NCBI GenBank assembly: GCA_030068145.1
Contig: JAPJBO010000320.1
Location: 1 to 64,000, forward strand
Length of the DNA stretch: 64,000 nt
Reading direction: 5' to 3'
From: Diplonema papillatum
Taxonomy: Eukaryota; Euglenozoa; Diplonemea; Diplonemida; Diplonemidae
Shown: piece after piece, positions 42,229 to 51,590 of the stretch
Numbering within the stretch: position 1 is the first letter of the stretch
Layout of the letters: every line of letters starts with the position of its first letter
Notes under the pieces: model-generated
What the model was told of the DNA's origin: nothing
What the model saw: the letters and a program-made list of their open reading frames with translations, nothing else
Databases searched by the model: none
Translations under genes and position numbers: made by a program

Positions 42229-43059
42229 TGGTAGTGGTGGTGGTGGTGGTGGTGGGTGTATAGTGGTGGTGGTGGTGGTGGGTGTATAGTGTGGTGGGTG
42301 TATAGTGGTGGTAGGGTGGTGGTGGTGGTGGGTGTATAGTGTGGTGGGTGTATAGTGTGGTGGGTGTATAGTGGTGGTAGTGGTGGTGGTGGTGGTGGGT
42401 GTATAGTGTGGTGGGTGTATAGTGTGGTGGGTGTATAGTGGTGGTGGTGGTGGTGGGTGTATAGTGGTGGTGGTGGTGGTGGTGGTGGTGGGTGTATAGT
42501 GTGGTGGGTGTATAGTGGTGGTAGTGGTGGTGGTGGTGGTGGGTGTATAGTGTGGTGGGTGTATAGTGTGGTGGGTGTATAGTGGTGGTAGTGGTGGTGG
42601 TGGTGGTGGTGGTGGGTGTATAGTGTGGTGGGTGTATAGTGGTGGTAGTGGTGGTGGTGGTGGTGGTGGGTGTATAGTGGTGGTGGTGGTGGTGGGTGTA
42701 TAGTGTGGTGGGTGTATAGTGGTGGTAGGGGTGGTGGTGGTGGTGGTGGGTGTATAGTGTGGTGGGTGTATAGTGGTGGTAGTGGTGGTGGTGGTGGTGG
42801 TGGGTGTATAGTGGTGGTGGTGGTGGTGGGTGTATAGTGTGGTGGGTGTATAGTGGTGGTAGGGGTGGTGGTGGTGGTGGTGGGTGTATAGTGTGGTGGG
42901 TGTATAGTGGTGGTAGTGGTGGTGGTGGTGGTGGTGGGTGTATAGTGGTCGTGGTGGTAGTGGTGGTGGGTATATAGTGGTGGTGGGTATATAGTGGTGG
43001 TGGGTATATAGTGGTGGTGGTGGTGGTGGTGGTGGTGGGTGTATAGTGGTGGGGAATGG

Positions 43060-44702
43060 ATGCTAAAACGCAAACGGCAAGTTTCTGAAAGACCCGCAAT
43101 GCTGCCGAGGAGGCCCCAAGCCTCCCACAACTGCAGTTTCGAGAACCAAACAGCTGGAAGTAAGACTAACAAGCGACAAAAGACAAGAACCCTCACGCAA
43201 TCACGCAATAGCCATCCAGGCCCCTCCCCGACCACTCCCCACCCTCACACCATCCAGAAAATGAGAGTGCTGGCCACCTTGTTGGACGAGCTCCGGGAGC
43301 AAAAGCCGTTTGGCTCGCGAGGCACACAGAACGGTTCCGTCAAGCTGGTGACGAATGAACTGCGGAAAGTTCTAGATGTGTTGAGTGGGGGTGACGCATC
43401 TGAGATGCTGAGGGCTGCAAGCACTCCCTGTTTCACCGCTTCTCGGACACTGGTGGCCTCCCACAGGGGCAGCACTTACCTAGTTGTTGTGGCTATCCCA
43501 CTGCCCCAAACCCACCGTCATCTAGATCCTTCCGAATCCATCCAGCCTCCGCAAGGGTGCTGCACACTCCCTTCTTCAAAGCAGTTTCCTGTACTGCAAG
43601 AAATGATCGGACGTGGTAGTTCACGTGTGGGTGGACAACATCCGGTACGCAGGGCCGCACGATCTGGTGCTGGCGGTGACGTCGCGGTTGGACGAGCTCG
43701 CTACGGAAGCTGGCATGACGTGGAAGGCCGCCGACACGCAGACGGCTGCGCAACGCTACGAGTTCATCGGCGTTGAGTGGAATCACGCCGACGGAACAGT
43801 GGGCGTATCGCGCAAAATGCGGTCGCGGTTGCAACGTGCAGAGGACGCCATCGAAGCGGGTTCAATGTCGGCCTCGGATGTGGAGTCCCTTGCTGGCCGT
43901 CTCCTTCACGCCTCGGCCATCACCGGCGTATTTGTGGGCGAGTTTTACTTCGTCTTGAAGTTCTTTCGCAGGGTGACGAACGCGTTGAACCGGGGCGAGA
44001 AGGCCGTAGATGAGAAGGTCGTCCTCTCCGACGGCATACGGCGGTCGCTCCCCGTATGGCTGCGACGGGTTGCGCGGCGACGTGCCGTGCCTGTTGCCGC
44101 GCAGACGCCGGAGTTGGCGGTTTTTGTTGACGCCAGCCTGGATGGTTGGGGCGGTGTACTCGTGGATGTCGACACCAACGACATGGTTGTAGTGGGTGCG
44201 CGGTGGAAGAGAGCCGAAAGGCGTTTCCACATCAACGAGTTGGAAGCCATGGCTTTGGAGAGGTCCGTAGCGGCCATCACACCAGCGCACGCGGGCTCCA
44301 CGGTGTCCATTGTTGTGGACAATACTTCTGTGCAGGGGGTAGCCCGCAAAGGATCATGCCTGCGTTCGCAGGTTCTCAACGACTCTGTCGTGCGTGCATT
44401 GTTGTGTTTGCAGCGACTGAATATTGCATTTTCAGTTCGTTGGGTGAAGAGCGCGGGTAATCCTGCTGATCTGCCATCGCGGGTCCCGGTAACGTCTCTC
44501 ACCGATAAGAATATCGCGGACATTTCACTTGCGGTCCGGGATTTTTTAACTGGCGAGATGGGTTTGGTGGCGTGACCTCCGGGGCTAGCCCGTTCGCTCA
44601 CTTTCTGCGGCTAGCTCGGGGGGTAGCCCCATCGTATGTGACCTCTCGTGTTTTCTCCGTTTATTGCTTGCGTCTCAGGAGTGCGTGAACGACGGAGAAT
44701 TC
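43060..44702 (+). mobile_element. 5'-truncated DIRS/VIPER-like retrotransposon
   Basis: Contains the RT-RNase H frame (43613-44575) and, directly after its stop, a 130-bp right end (44573-44702) that is the inverse of the solo units at 40.1, 40.8 and 41.9 kb. Inverted ends plus a VDN-type reverse transcriptase suggest a DIRS-order (tyrosine-recombinase) element. No recombinase gene is present. 43060-43612 may be element sequence, but no domain is recognised. Satellite remnants on both sides (to 43050 and from 45668) indicate insertion into, or transposition together with, the GGT array. Confidence 0.65.
43613..44575 (+). CDS. Reverse transcriptase (C-terminal part) and RNase H of a retrotransposon
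   Basis: 320 codons opening with HVWVDNIRYAG, the catalytic YxDD-equivalent box in the VDN form seen in some DIRS-like/VIPER elements. The thumb/connection region (FIGVEWNH, SLAGRLLHASAITG) follows. RNase H carries AVFVDASLDGWGGVL (first Asp), INELEAMAL (Glu), VVDNTSVQGV (Asp) and NPADLPSR (final Asp). The fingers and most of the palm are missing, and the first listed codon is GTG, so this is a 5'-truncated, inactive remnant, though the retained frame is intact. It is one of the few plus-strand coding sequences in the window. Confidence 0.8.
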   Translation: MVVHVWVDNIRYAGPHDLVLAVTSRLDELATEAGMTWKAADTQTAAQRYEFIGVEWNHADGTVGVSRKMRSRLQRAEDAIEAGSMSASDVESLAGRLLHASAITGVFVGEFYFVLKFFRRVTNALNRGEKAVDEKVVLSDGIRRSLPVWLRRVARRRAVPVAAQTPELAVFVDASLDGWGGVLVDVDTNDMVVVGARWKRAERRFHINELEAMALERSVAAITPAHAGSTVSIVVDNTSVQGVARKGSCLRSQVLNDSVVRALLCLQRLNIAFSVRWVKSAGNPADLPSRVPVTSLTDKNIADISLAVRDFLTGEMGLVA

Positions 44703-45235
44703 GCCACGAGTAGCTACCAGTAGCCACCAGCAGCCACCCGTAGCCACCAGCAGCCAGCCACCAGCTACCGGCAGCCACTGGTAGCCACTAGCAGCCACGA
44801 GTAGCTACCAGCCACCAGCAGCCACAAGTAGCTACCAGTAGCCACGAGCAGCCACCCGTAGCCACCAGCAGCCACCCGTAGCCACCAGCAGCCACCAGTA
44901 GCCACCGGCAGTAGCCACCGGCAGTAGCCACCAGCAGCCACTAGCAGCCACGAGTAGCCACCACTAGCCATCAGCAGCCACCCGTAGCCACCGGCAGTAG
45001 CTACCAGCAGCCACCGGCAGCCACCGGTAGCCACTAGCAGCCACGAGTAGCTACCAGTAGCCACGAGTAGCCACTAGCAGCCACGAGTAGTCACGAGTAG
45101 CTACCAGTAGCCACGAGTAGCCACTAGCAGCCACGAGTAGTCACGAGTAGCTACCAGTAGCCACGAGTAGCTGCCGCGAGTAGCCACGAGTAGCTACCAG
45201 CCACCAGCAGCCACCAGTAGCCACGAGAAAGTTAC
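44703..45235. repeat. Minisatellite CCACGAGTAGCTACCAGTAG / CCACCAGCAG
   Basis: More than forty 10-14 bp variants of the form GTAGCCACCAGCAGCCAC follow the retroelement end directly. Open minus-strand frames (LLVATGGC) are artefacts. Confidence 0.85.
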
Positions 45236-46190
45236 CGGAAAACGAAGGATAATGGAAAACACTTGCGACATCTCGTACTTGAGCGGGAAGTTCTTGTCGA
45301 GTTCGCTCTGCTCAGTGGTTTACAATGTTGGTGATGTCCTCTTGGGCGGACCTACTCGTGCTCCCAACACCCACGATTGCAGAGGCACTGGGCTGCACAG
45401 CGCTACGTGGTGGGGCACCCCCTACCCCCCAAATTGGGGGAGGGGGGGGGGTCCCCCCAAAAAAATTCTGAAATTTGTGAAAACTGGATCTTCAGAATAT
45501 GTTGACCCCGATTTTTAGGTACAGCTATGGTATGGAGGTTCTGTTGGTTTGGTACCATTTTACTATGGAGGTTGGTTGTGCCGTGAGCCGAAAAACGTGC
45601 CGGCACAGGTGCCCGGCACGTTTTTTCGGCACAGCCGGCACAATCGGCACAGCCCCCACACTGGTTACTATATAGTGGTGGTGGTGGGTGTATAGTGGTG
45701 GTCGGAGCCCCCTCGGGTGCTCCCCTGCATCAGAAGCTAGTAGCCTGCACCAACGCGAGAGCCTGGCGGGGGAGAATAAAAAAAAGCCGAACCCAGGGTT
45801 TTGGGTTTCCTCACTAAAAGTGAGGTTAGCGGGAGCACTGCGTGTGCCTACCTAGAAAAGAGACAGAGGCGAGAAATAACGATCGGCAAAAACATACTCC
45901 CACTTCTCCGCTAGCGGATGGATCAGTTGGTGAGCGTGGCTGTTTTTCATTTTAATTAAGACTTAGGGCACTCGCCCTGATTGTGACTGCGACTCGCTAG
46001 CACTGACTTGTCTCCTTTTTACGGTGGCAATCTGCGAAGTTAACTCCGCAGAGCACAGTGGACATGGGGTTGCCGTGTGCAGCACCAATCGTTGAAGTAC
46101 CAAAAGGAAAAAAAAAGTTGCGAGGAAGTTATCCTGCGTGCTGAGGGCAGCAAGTCGACAAGGGGGGAAAATCTTAGTTTCGTGTTCAGG
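45236..46190. other. Intergenic; satellite remnant and dispersed repeat
   Basis: 45590-45655 has GGCACAGG/GCCGGCACAA words that fold. 45668-45705 is a remnant of the GGT array. 45958-46150 (CACTCGCCCTGATTGTGACT, GGACATGGGGTTGCCGTGTG) matches 57940-58140. Confidence 0.65.
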
Positions 46191-46192
46191 CG

Positions 46193-48427
46193 CTACTTGC
46201 CACTCATGTGGTTGATGCTAGCATCAAGTCTTCTTCGCGGAAAGGGGGGGGGGGATTTTAGTTGTAGAGGGGGGGGAAGGCGCACCGGACGAGCAGCCGG
46301 GGTCTTCTCGCGGTAGATCTTCTTGTGCGGCATCGCGGACGGCGGCTGCGGCGGGCCTGCGGCCGCGGAGCCCGCGCGCGGGTTGGTCACGGCGGGCGCC
46401 GGATGTCCCTGCGCGGGGGCCGACGGATCCTCCGGCTTCGACGGCAGCGGCGCGGTTACCCGCGGCGATGCCGTCGACGGCTCTTCACCGTCAAGCTTCG
46501 GGTCTTCGTCGGGCAGGTCCGCCTTCGGTTCCCCATCGACCGCACTCCCGTCGATGGAGGCAGTGGACAGCGTCCGCACCCCCTCCGGCTTGCCGAGCCT
46601 GTCGAGCCTGGGGACCGGCACGGCAGAGGGTCCCTGCGGTAGTTGGCTCCCGAAGGGATCGCCGGCGCCGGTAGCTCCCTCGGCGTTGTCGGCGACGCTG
46701 CCGTCGACGGACATCGTCGACAGCGTCCGCCCCGGCTTCTCGGCTTCGAGGCGCGCGAGACGCGGGTCGTCGGCACAGTCGCGCTCCCGCTCGGCCGCGA
46801 CGCTCCCGTCGACGGACATCGTCGACAGCGTCCTCCCGTCCGGCCCCCCGCCAGCGCCGAGCCGGCTGCCAGCGGGCGATTCGAGACCCCTCGTGCTGCC
46901 GTCGACCGACAGGACCGTCGACGTCGCTGGCGGACCGAACGCACCGTCTTCGAACTTGCGCTTCATGATCTCCTCCTCCACCGCGTCCGGTTCATCGCAA
47001 GTAGGCTCCGCCGGCGGCAGGTACGAGGACCCCGCATCCGAGCCGAGCACAGGAGCGTCGGATGCCTGCTCGGGAAACGGCGACTCGAAGGTACCAGGGG
47101 GGCTGTGCAGCCTGTTGTCCGACGGAGCGCTGCCGCGGGCCGGCGTGCGGCCGTCGGTCGCCGCAGCGCTGCCGTCGATCGACTGCGTCGACGACGACGC
47201 CGGGTGCGAGTGCCCGCCGGCGGCTATTTTGAGGCGCATCACCTCTTCCTCCGCGAGGTCCGGCTCCTCGCACACGGGCGACGCGGGCGGCAAAAACTGC
47301 GATGTCTCCGACGGGTTGGGTCCCGACGCTCCAGGCGGCGTGGGAGACACGTCTCCCCGGTGGGCGGTGCTCGACGAATTCGCGTTCGACACGGTTGACG
47401 CCGAGTGCTGCACGTCGCCTCCTCCGCCGCCGGCCAGCTTTTCCCGGAGACCCATGCCCGACGCTTCCTCCGCCGCCGGCTCGTGAGCAGGCGATTCAGG
47501 GACCACCGGGGAGTGCACGGACGTCCCTTCGCTCACCGCTGGGTGGTTGCTGCCCAGGACGGATTCCGTCGACGACGACGACTGCTGGTTCGCGCCTCCC
47601 GTGGCCAGCTTGTGCTGCATGAGGGCGTCTTCGACCGGCGCTCCTTCCCGGGCGGGGGAACACTCCTCGACCGGGGAGTGCACGGAGACGCCTTCGCTGG
47701 CCTCGCGGGGCGCGCTGCTGCTGCCGCCCGCGACGGACACGGCGGACGACGGCTGCTGCTGCAGCGGGGCGCCGCCGGTGGCGAGCCTGTGCTGCATGAC
47801 CGAGTCTTCGGCGGGGGCCGCCTCACGGACGGGCGACGCGGCCAGTGGCGAGTTCGCGCTGCACGACGCTATTTCGCTTTGGGCGCGGGGCGCGCTGCCG
47901 GCAACGGACGCGGCGGACGAGGTGGCGTCGTACGCGACGTTGCCCGCCAGCTTGTCGCGCATGACTTGGTCGACTGCGTCGACGGCCTCCCCGCGCTCTG
48001 CTTCCTGCTCGTCTCCGTCGGTGGACATGGCGGTGGAGGTGGGGCGCACGGCCCCTCCACTCTCGATCTTCGCCTGCATCACCTCCTCTTCAATCTCTGC
48101 CGTGGCTGCGACCACGGCCGGGGGAGGGTTGTCGTTGGCGGGTTGTTCGTCGTCCAGCGGGGAACTCTCGGTCCATTCGTTCGTCCACTCTTCCTTCTCC
48201 TTCGCCGCCGCCTCTAGCGGATCGAGCGGCGTCGGCACCGCAGACGACCCCTGCGTCGGCGTATCCTTCGCCCACAGCTCCATCGCGTGCTGCGTCTTCT
48301 TCACGGCTGCGTCCTTCGGGTCTTCAGGGGTCTCGACGCAGTCCGTCCCATTGTCTTCCCCGACCGCCGCGTCGTCGTTCGGATCCGCATGGGCCTCCGG
48401 CTCCGCCGGCTTATCGACGGCTGTCAT
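46193..48427 (-). CDS. Acidic Ser/Ala-rich protein with seven degenerate M..K(L/I)..GG…S(V/I)xGS repeats
   Basis: 744 aa from the ATG at 48427 (MTAVDKPAEPE). From about residue 120 a degenerate unit recurs: an acidic lead-in, then VMQAKIESGG, VMRDKLAGN, VMQHRLATGG, LMQHKLATGG, GLREKLAGGG, VMRLKIAAGG and IMKRKFEDG, each followed after 8-15 residues by a Ser-rich SxxSVDGS-like box. Three extra RTLSTMSVDGSVA-type boxes follow. Pro/Gly/Ser linkers separate them. The short amphipathic helix and Ser box look like repeated binding or phosphorylation sites (inference). No known domain recognised. The final ~25 codons (after KIYREKTPAARPV) are low-complexity and may instead be an intron or 3' flank, since a GTGCGCC donor-like site is there. 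The 5' end has a partial upstream duplicate. Confidence 0.65.
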   Translation of the reverse strand: MTAVDKPAEPEAHADPNDDAAVGEDNGTDCVETPEDPKDAAVKKTQHAMELWAKDTPTQGSSAVPTPLDPLEAAAKEKEEWTNEWTESSPLDDEQPANDNPPPAVVAATAEIEEEVMQAKIESGGAVRPTSTAMSTDGDEQEAERGEAVDAVDQVMRDKLAGNVAYDATSSAASVAGSAPRAQSEIASCSANSPLAASPVREAAPAEDSVMQHRLATGGAPLQQQPSSAVSVAGGSSSAPREASEGVSVHSPVEECSPAREGAPVEDALMQHKLATGGANQQSSSSTESVLGSNHPAVSEGTSVHSPVVPESPAHEPAAEEASGMGLREKLAGGGGGDVQHSASTVSNANSSSTAHRGDVSPTPPGASGPNPSETSQFLPPASPVCEEPDLAEEEVMRLKIAAGGHSHPASSSTQSIDGSAAATDGRTPARGSAPSDNRLHSPPGTFESPFPEQASDAPVLGSDAGSSYLPPAEPTCDEPDAVEEEIMKRKFEDGAFGPPATSTVLSVDGSTRGLESPAGSRLGAGGGPDGRTLSTMSVDGSVAAERERDCADDPRLARLEAEKPGRTLSTMSVDGSVADNAEGATGAGDPFGSQLPQGPSAVPVPRLDRLGKPEGVRTLSTASIDGSAVDGEPKADLPDEDPKLDGEEPSTASPRVTAPLPSKPEDPSAPAQGHPAPAVTNPRAGSAAAGPPQPPSAMPHKKIYREKTPAARPVRLPPPLQLKSPPPFPRRRLDASINHMSGK

Positions 48428-48654
48428 CAAGGGGGGTCGGGGGTGGGGCGGCGGGTCGGAGAATAGTGCCGTGTGTTCGACTTTTTCTTTCAGAAAAAAG
48501 TCCCGCCTTTTCCCCCCCCGCCTCGCACCCCCCCGCCCCCGCACCAGTTGCTACTTTTTGTGTTAACAATGCATTGTTGGTACTAAAAATCAGTTGATAC
48601 ATGAAACTTACCAAAGCAGGTGCGTTCCGCTAGTGCGCACAAACAAAAATAATA

Positions 48655-49385
48655 AAGTTCGCTTGAGTTTCCGGGGGTTTAGGGTCCCTCTTAGAGAAAG
48701 AGCGCTATCTGGCTACGGTGGACACTTTCATTATGGGTTAATGGCTAGTTACTAAGTAGATGGCTTTTTGTTGGGAGTGCAACTTTGCTTGACCGTCGAA
48801 AGGGTTCGTTGGAGGCGACACACGGTGTGCTCCAGTCGTTCGTCCACTCTTCCTTCTCCTTCGCCGCCGCCTCGAGCGGCGTATCCTTCGCCCACAGCTC
48901 CATCGCGTGCTGCGTCTTCTTCACGGCTGCGTCCTTCGGGTCTTCAGGGGTCTCGACGCAGTCCGTCCCATTGTCTTCCCCGACCGCCGCGTCGTCGTTC
49001 GGATCCGCATGGGTCTCCGGCTCCGCCGGCTTATCGACGGCTGTCATCAAGGGTGGTCGGGGGTGGGGCGGCGGGTCGGAGAATAGTGCCGTGTGTTCGA
49101 CTTTTTCTTTCAGAAAAAAGTCCCGCCTTTTCCCCCCCCGCCTCGCACCCCCCCGCCCCCGCACCACTTGCTACTTTTTTAGAGTTAAAGTTCGCTTGAA
49201 ATTCCGGGGGTTTAGGCTCTCCCACTTAGAGAAAGAAAGGGCTATCTGGTTACGGGTTGTATATTTGGTGTACACTTTCATTATGGGTTATGGCTAGTAG
49301 ATGGCTTTTTGTTGGGAGTGCACATTCGCTTGACCGTCGACAGGGTTCGTTTGAGGCACACGGTGTGCTCCAGTCGTTCGTCCCG
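48655..49385 (-). pseudogene. Partial upstream duplicate of the acidic repeat-protein gene's 5' end
   Basis: 48835-49167 repeats the leader and first ~70 codons of the adjacent gene (MTAVDKPAEPETHADPNDDA). It lacks a ~12-codon piece (TQGSSAVPTPLD) and diverges after EEWTNDW, ending shortly downstream. Its own flanks (TTCGCTTGAGTTTCCGGGGG; GGCTTTTTGTTGGGAGTGCA) are also repeated around 49190-49390. It might serve as an alternative 5' exon, but no donor is obvious. Confidence 0.7.
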
Positions 49386-49860
49386 CCAGTGTCTCTTCTA
49401 GGGCAGTCGGCACGAAGCGGAGCTCAGTCCCTCTTCCAAAGCAGTCGACCGAAGCGGAAGACAGTCAATGGGTATTCAGAGAGTGCCAAGCAGTGACTCT
49501 TGTAGGGCTGTCGGCACGAAGAAAAGCACAGCCTCTTTCAAAGCAGTCAACCGAAGCGGAGCGTGGCCAATGGGTATTCAGAGAGTGCGAAGCATGTCTT
49601 TTGTAGGGCTGTCGGCACGAAGCGGAGCACAGTCCTTCTTCCAAAGCAGACGGCCGAAGTGGAGCGTAGTCAATGGGTATTCAGAGAGCGAAGCATGTCC
49701 CTTGTAGGACTGTCGGCACGAAGTCAATGGGTATTCAGAGAGTGCCAAGCAGTGTCTCTTCTAGGGCAGTCGGGAAGCGGAGCACAGTCAATGGGTATTC
49801 GGTATTTGAGTGCCAAGCAGTGTCTCTGGAGCGGGTTGAAATTGGATGGGGATAGAACCA
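49386..49860. repeat. ~90-bp repeat CAATGGGTATTCAGAGAGTG, about five copies
   Basis: Copies near 49466, 49570, 49671, 49725 and 49790 share GTCAATGGGTATTCAGAGAG, CAAGCAGTGTCTCTT and GTCGGCACGAAG. Lengths vary from 54 to about 100 bp. Confidence 0.75.
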
Positions 49861-50813
49861 TGTCGGGTCCCAAGAGATACAGCCTCACTCGGTACTCTGC
49901 TCCAGTTGGAGTCAATCCCGGAAGCCTGACATTCAACCTTCACTAAAGTTCGCTTGAGATCCGGGATTTTAGGGTCACCGGGTGACCTTTGCCAAAATGG
50001 GTTCTCTTAGAGTTATAGTTCGCTTGAGAATCCAGGTTTTCGTCATGAGGAATGGCTAGCCATCTTCTACAGAAGAATTTTCGCGCACCGCGAACCGTCG
50101 GGTGGGCGAGAAGTGACGCCCAATATATCGCGGCAAGGAACAGCAGAAGAGCGGAAGCGAGAAACAAAAAAAGAAGGAAAACACAGAGGGGAAAAAGAAA
50201 AAGAAAGCATTTGCTGATGTTTCGTGCTGATAGGAGCCGCCCTGCTCTCTTTTTTTTTTTTGTTTTCGTTCGTGGCCGAAGTTTCTTTTCGTGTTCTTTT
50301 TTTTTCCGGCTCCCTTTCTTCGTTGCCATTCCGACAGGTGCGAAGGCATGTGTGGAAAAGAAATCCACTCTCTTGAAGACAGGGAGACTCAACCATTTCC
50401 CTTATTTTCAAGAGAAGCGCAAAAGGCAAGCCTTCCCGTCTTCTCAGCACTGCGTAAAAAGAACAAGAAAACAAAGGTAGGCGGCGTCCTGACAAGGAGC
50501 GGTGCCGCCACTTTTTCCATTGGAAAGATCGGTTTGCGCGGAGAGCCACAAAGCTGCTAGGGCACTTCGATAACGAGGGGGACGCCCTCGAAAGCAGGCA
50601 AAGCTTCGATTGGGTAATGTACGCAGCAAGAGATGGCTCTTCATCCCCACTCGGAGAGTGCGAGAAGAGGAAGAAGATGCAGGGGGAGACTGGCTGTCCT
50701 ACCCAGACACGGTCCGAAGGCTTGTCACGTCACAATCCCCTACCGGAAGAAAGGAAAGAGCCCCCGTCGCTGCTGTTCCTTTCTCAGTCTCTTTTTTTGA
50801 AGAGGCCGGGTCT
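49861..50813. other. Intergenic between the acidic-protein gene and RPS2 copy 1
   Basis: The word AAAGTTCGCTTGAG recurs at 49945 and 50017. Otherwise A-rich simple sequence; no exon supported. Confidence 0.45.
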
Positions 50814-51590
50814 TTAGGCGGTGATTTCCTTCGCGCCGGCGTTGGCGAGGAAGTCGGAGTGCTCCTGGTACGGGTCCTTGAGGAGGCGGGTCTCCTCCCA
50901 CAGGTCCGGGGTGAGGTATCCGTACGTCTTGCCCAGGGCGGCGAAGACAGCCTTCACGAAGTTACCCATGGTCTTCGTCTGGCCGATCGAGCACGTGAAG
51001 CAGTCGTTCACTCCGGCGAGGGACAACAGCTTCTTCGACACCGGCGATCCGACCAGTCCAGTTCCCTTCGGGGCAGGGATCAAACGCACACGGACAGACC
51101 CGCACTTGCCAGTCACCTTGCACGGCACCGTGTGGGGGGCTCCAAGCTTCGTACCCCAGTATCCTCTCCTGACCGGGATCAAAGCAAGCTTCGCGAGAAC
51201 GATGGCGGAACGCATCGCGTTGGCGACTTCCTTCGAGCACTTCACTCCAAGACCGATGTGTCCGTTGCTGTCTCCAACCACGACGAACGCCTTGAATCGG
51301 GTCCTCTCACCGGCGCTGGTGGCCTTCTGAACGGGCATGATCTTCATCACTTCGTCCTTCAGCTCGGTGTCCTTGAAGAAGTGGTCGATGATCTGCGGCT
51401 CCTTGATGGGAAGGGAGTGGAGGTAGATCTCCTCGAGCTTGCGGATGCGGCCATCCTTCACCAACCTTCCGAGCTTGGTCACAGGCATCCACTCTTCCTT
51501 CACTCTGTCGCCACCTCCTCTGCCTCCTCTCCTTCCTCTGCGGCCACGGCCGAATCCTCCCTTACCAGCCGGCTTTGGTGCGTCAGCCAT
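50814..51590 (-). CDS. RPS2: 40S ribosomal protein uS5 (RPS2), copy 1
   Basis: 258 aa, intronless, full length for the family. The Arg/Gly-rich N-terminus ([14 protein letters not shown]) is followed by the S5 N-terminal RNA-binding domain (about 86-150, [31 protein letters not shown]) and the S5 C-terminal domain (about 165-235, [41 protein letters not shown]). It acts in the small ribosomal subunit near the mRNA entry channel, supporting decoding accuracy (family knowledge). Upstream of the ATG a polypyrimidine tract and AG (CCTGTCTTTTCAG) suggest a leader intron or trans-splice site. It differs from copies 2 and 3 by only one or two synonymous bases, while flanks are unrelated. Confidence 0.97.
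   Translation of the reverse strand: MADAPKPAGKGGFGRGRRGRRGGRGGGDRVKEEWMPVTKLGRLVKDGRIRKLEEIYLHSLPIKEPQIIDHFFKDTELKDEVMKIMPVQKATSAGERTRFKAFVVVGDSNGHIGLGVKCSKEVANAMRSAIVLAKLALIPVRRGYWGTKLGAPHTVPCKVTGKCGSVRVRLIPAPKGTGLVGSPVSKKLLSLAGVNDCFTCSIGQTKTMGNFVKAVFAALGKTYGYLTPDLWEETRLLKDPYQEHSDFLANAGAKEITA

Larger units (their letters stand above)
40016..43050. repeat. GGT/GTGTATAGTGG satellite arrays interrupted by three solo element ends
   Basis: Arrays of GGTGGTGGTGGGTGTATAGT-type units at 40016-40111, 40490-40771, 41075-41850 and 42229-43050. Between them sit three copies of a ~300-380-bp unit. Open minus-strand frames rich in H, Y, T and P are repeat artefacts. A short remnant of the same array reappears at 45668-45705. 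Confidence 0.9.

Noticed and set aside
40458..43235. Long His/Tyr/Thr/Pro-rich minus-strand ORFs
   Set aside because: Translations of GGT-type satellite; frames differ between copies and lack any domain or splice support.
42201..43235. Minus-strand ORF opening MVGEGPGWLLRDCVRVLVFC as the missing first TPR exon
   Set aside because: It has no TPR pattern and no donor next to the array, and it overlaps the presumed retroelement flank.
46323..48566. Plus-strand ORFs of 387, 270 and 339 codons opposite the acidic repeat protein
   Set aside because: No repeat or domain logic; the minus frame shows the sevenfold conserved unit and a conserved start in its duplicate.
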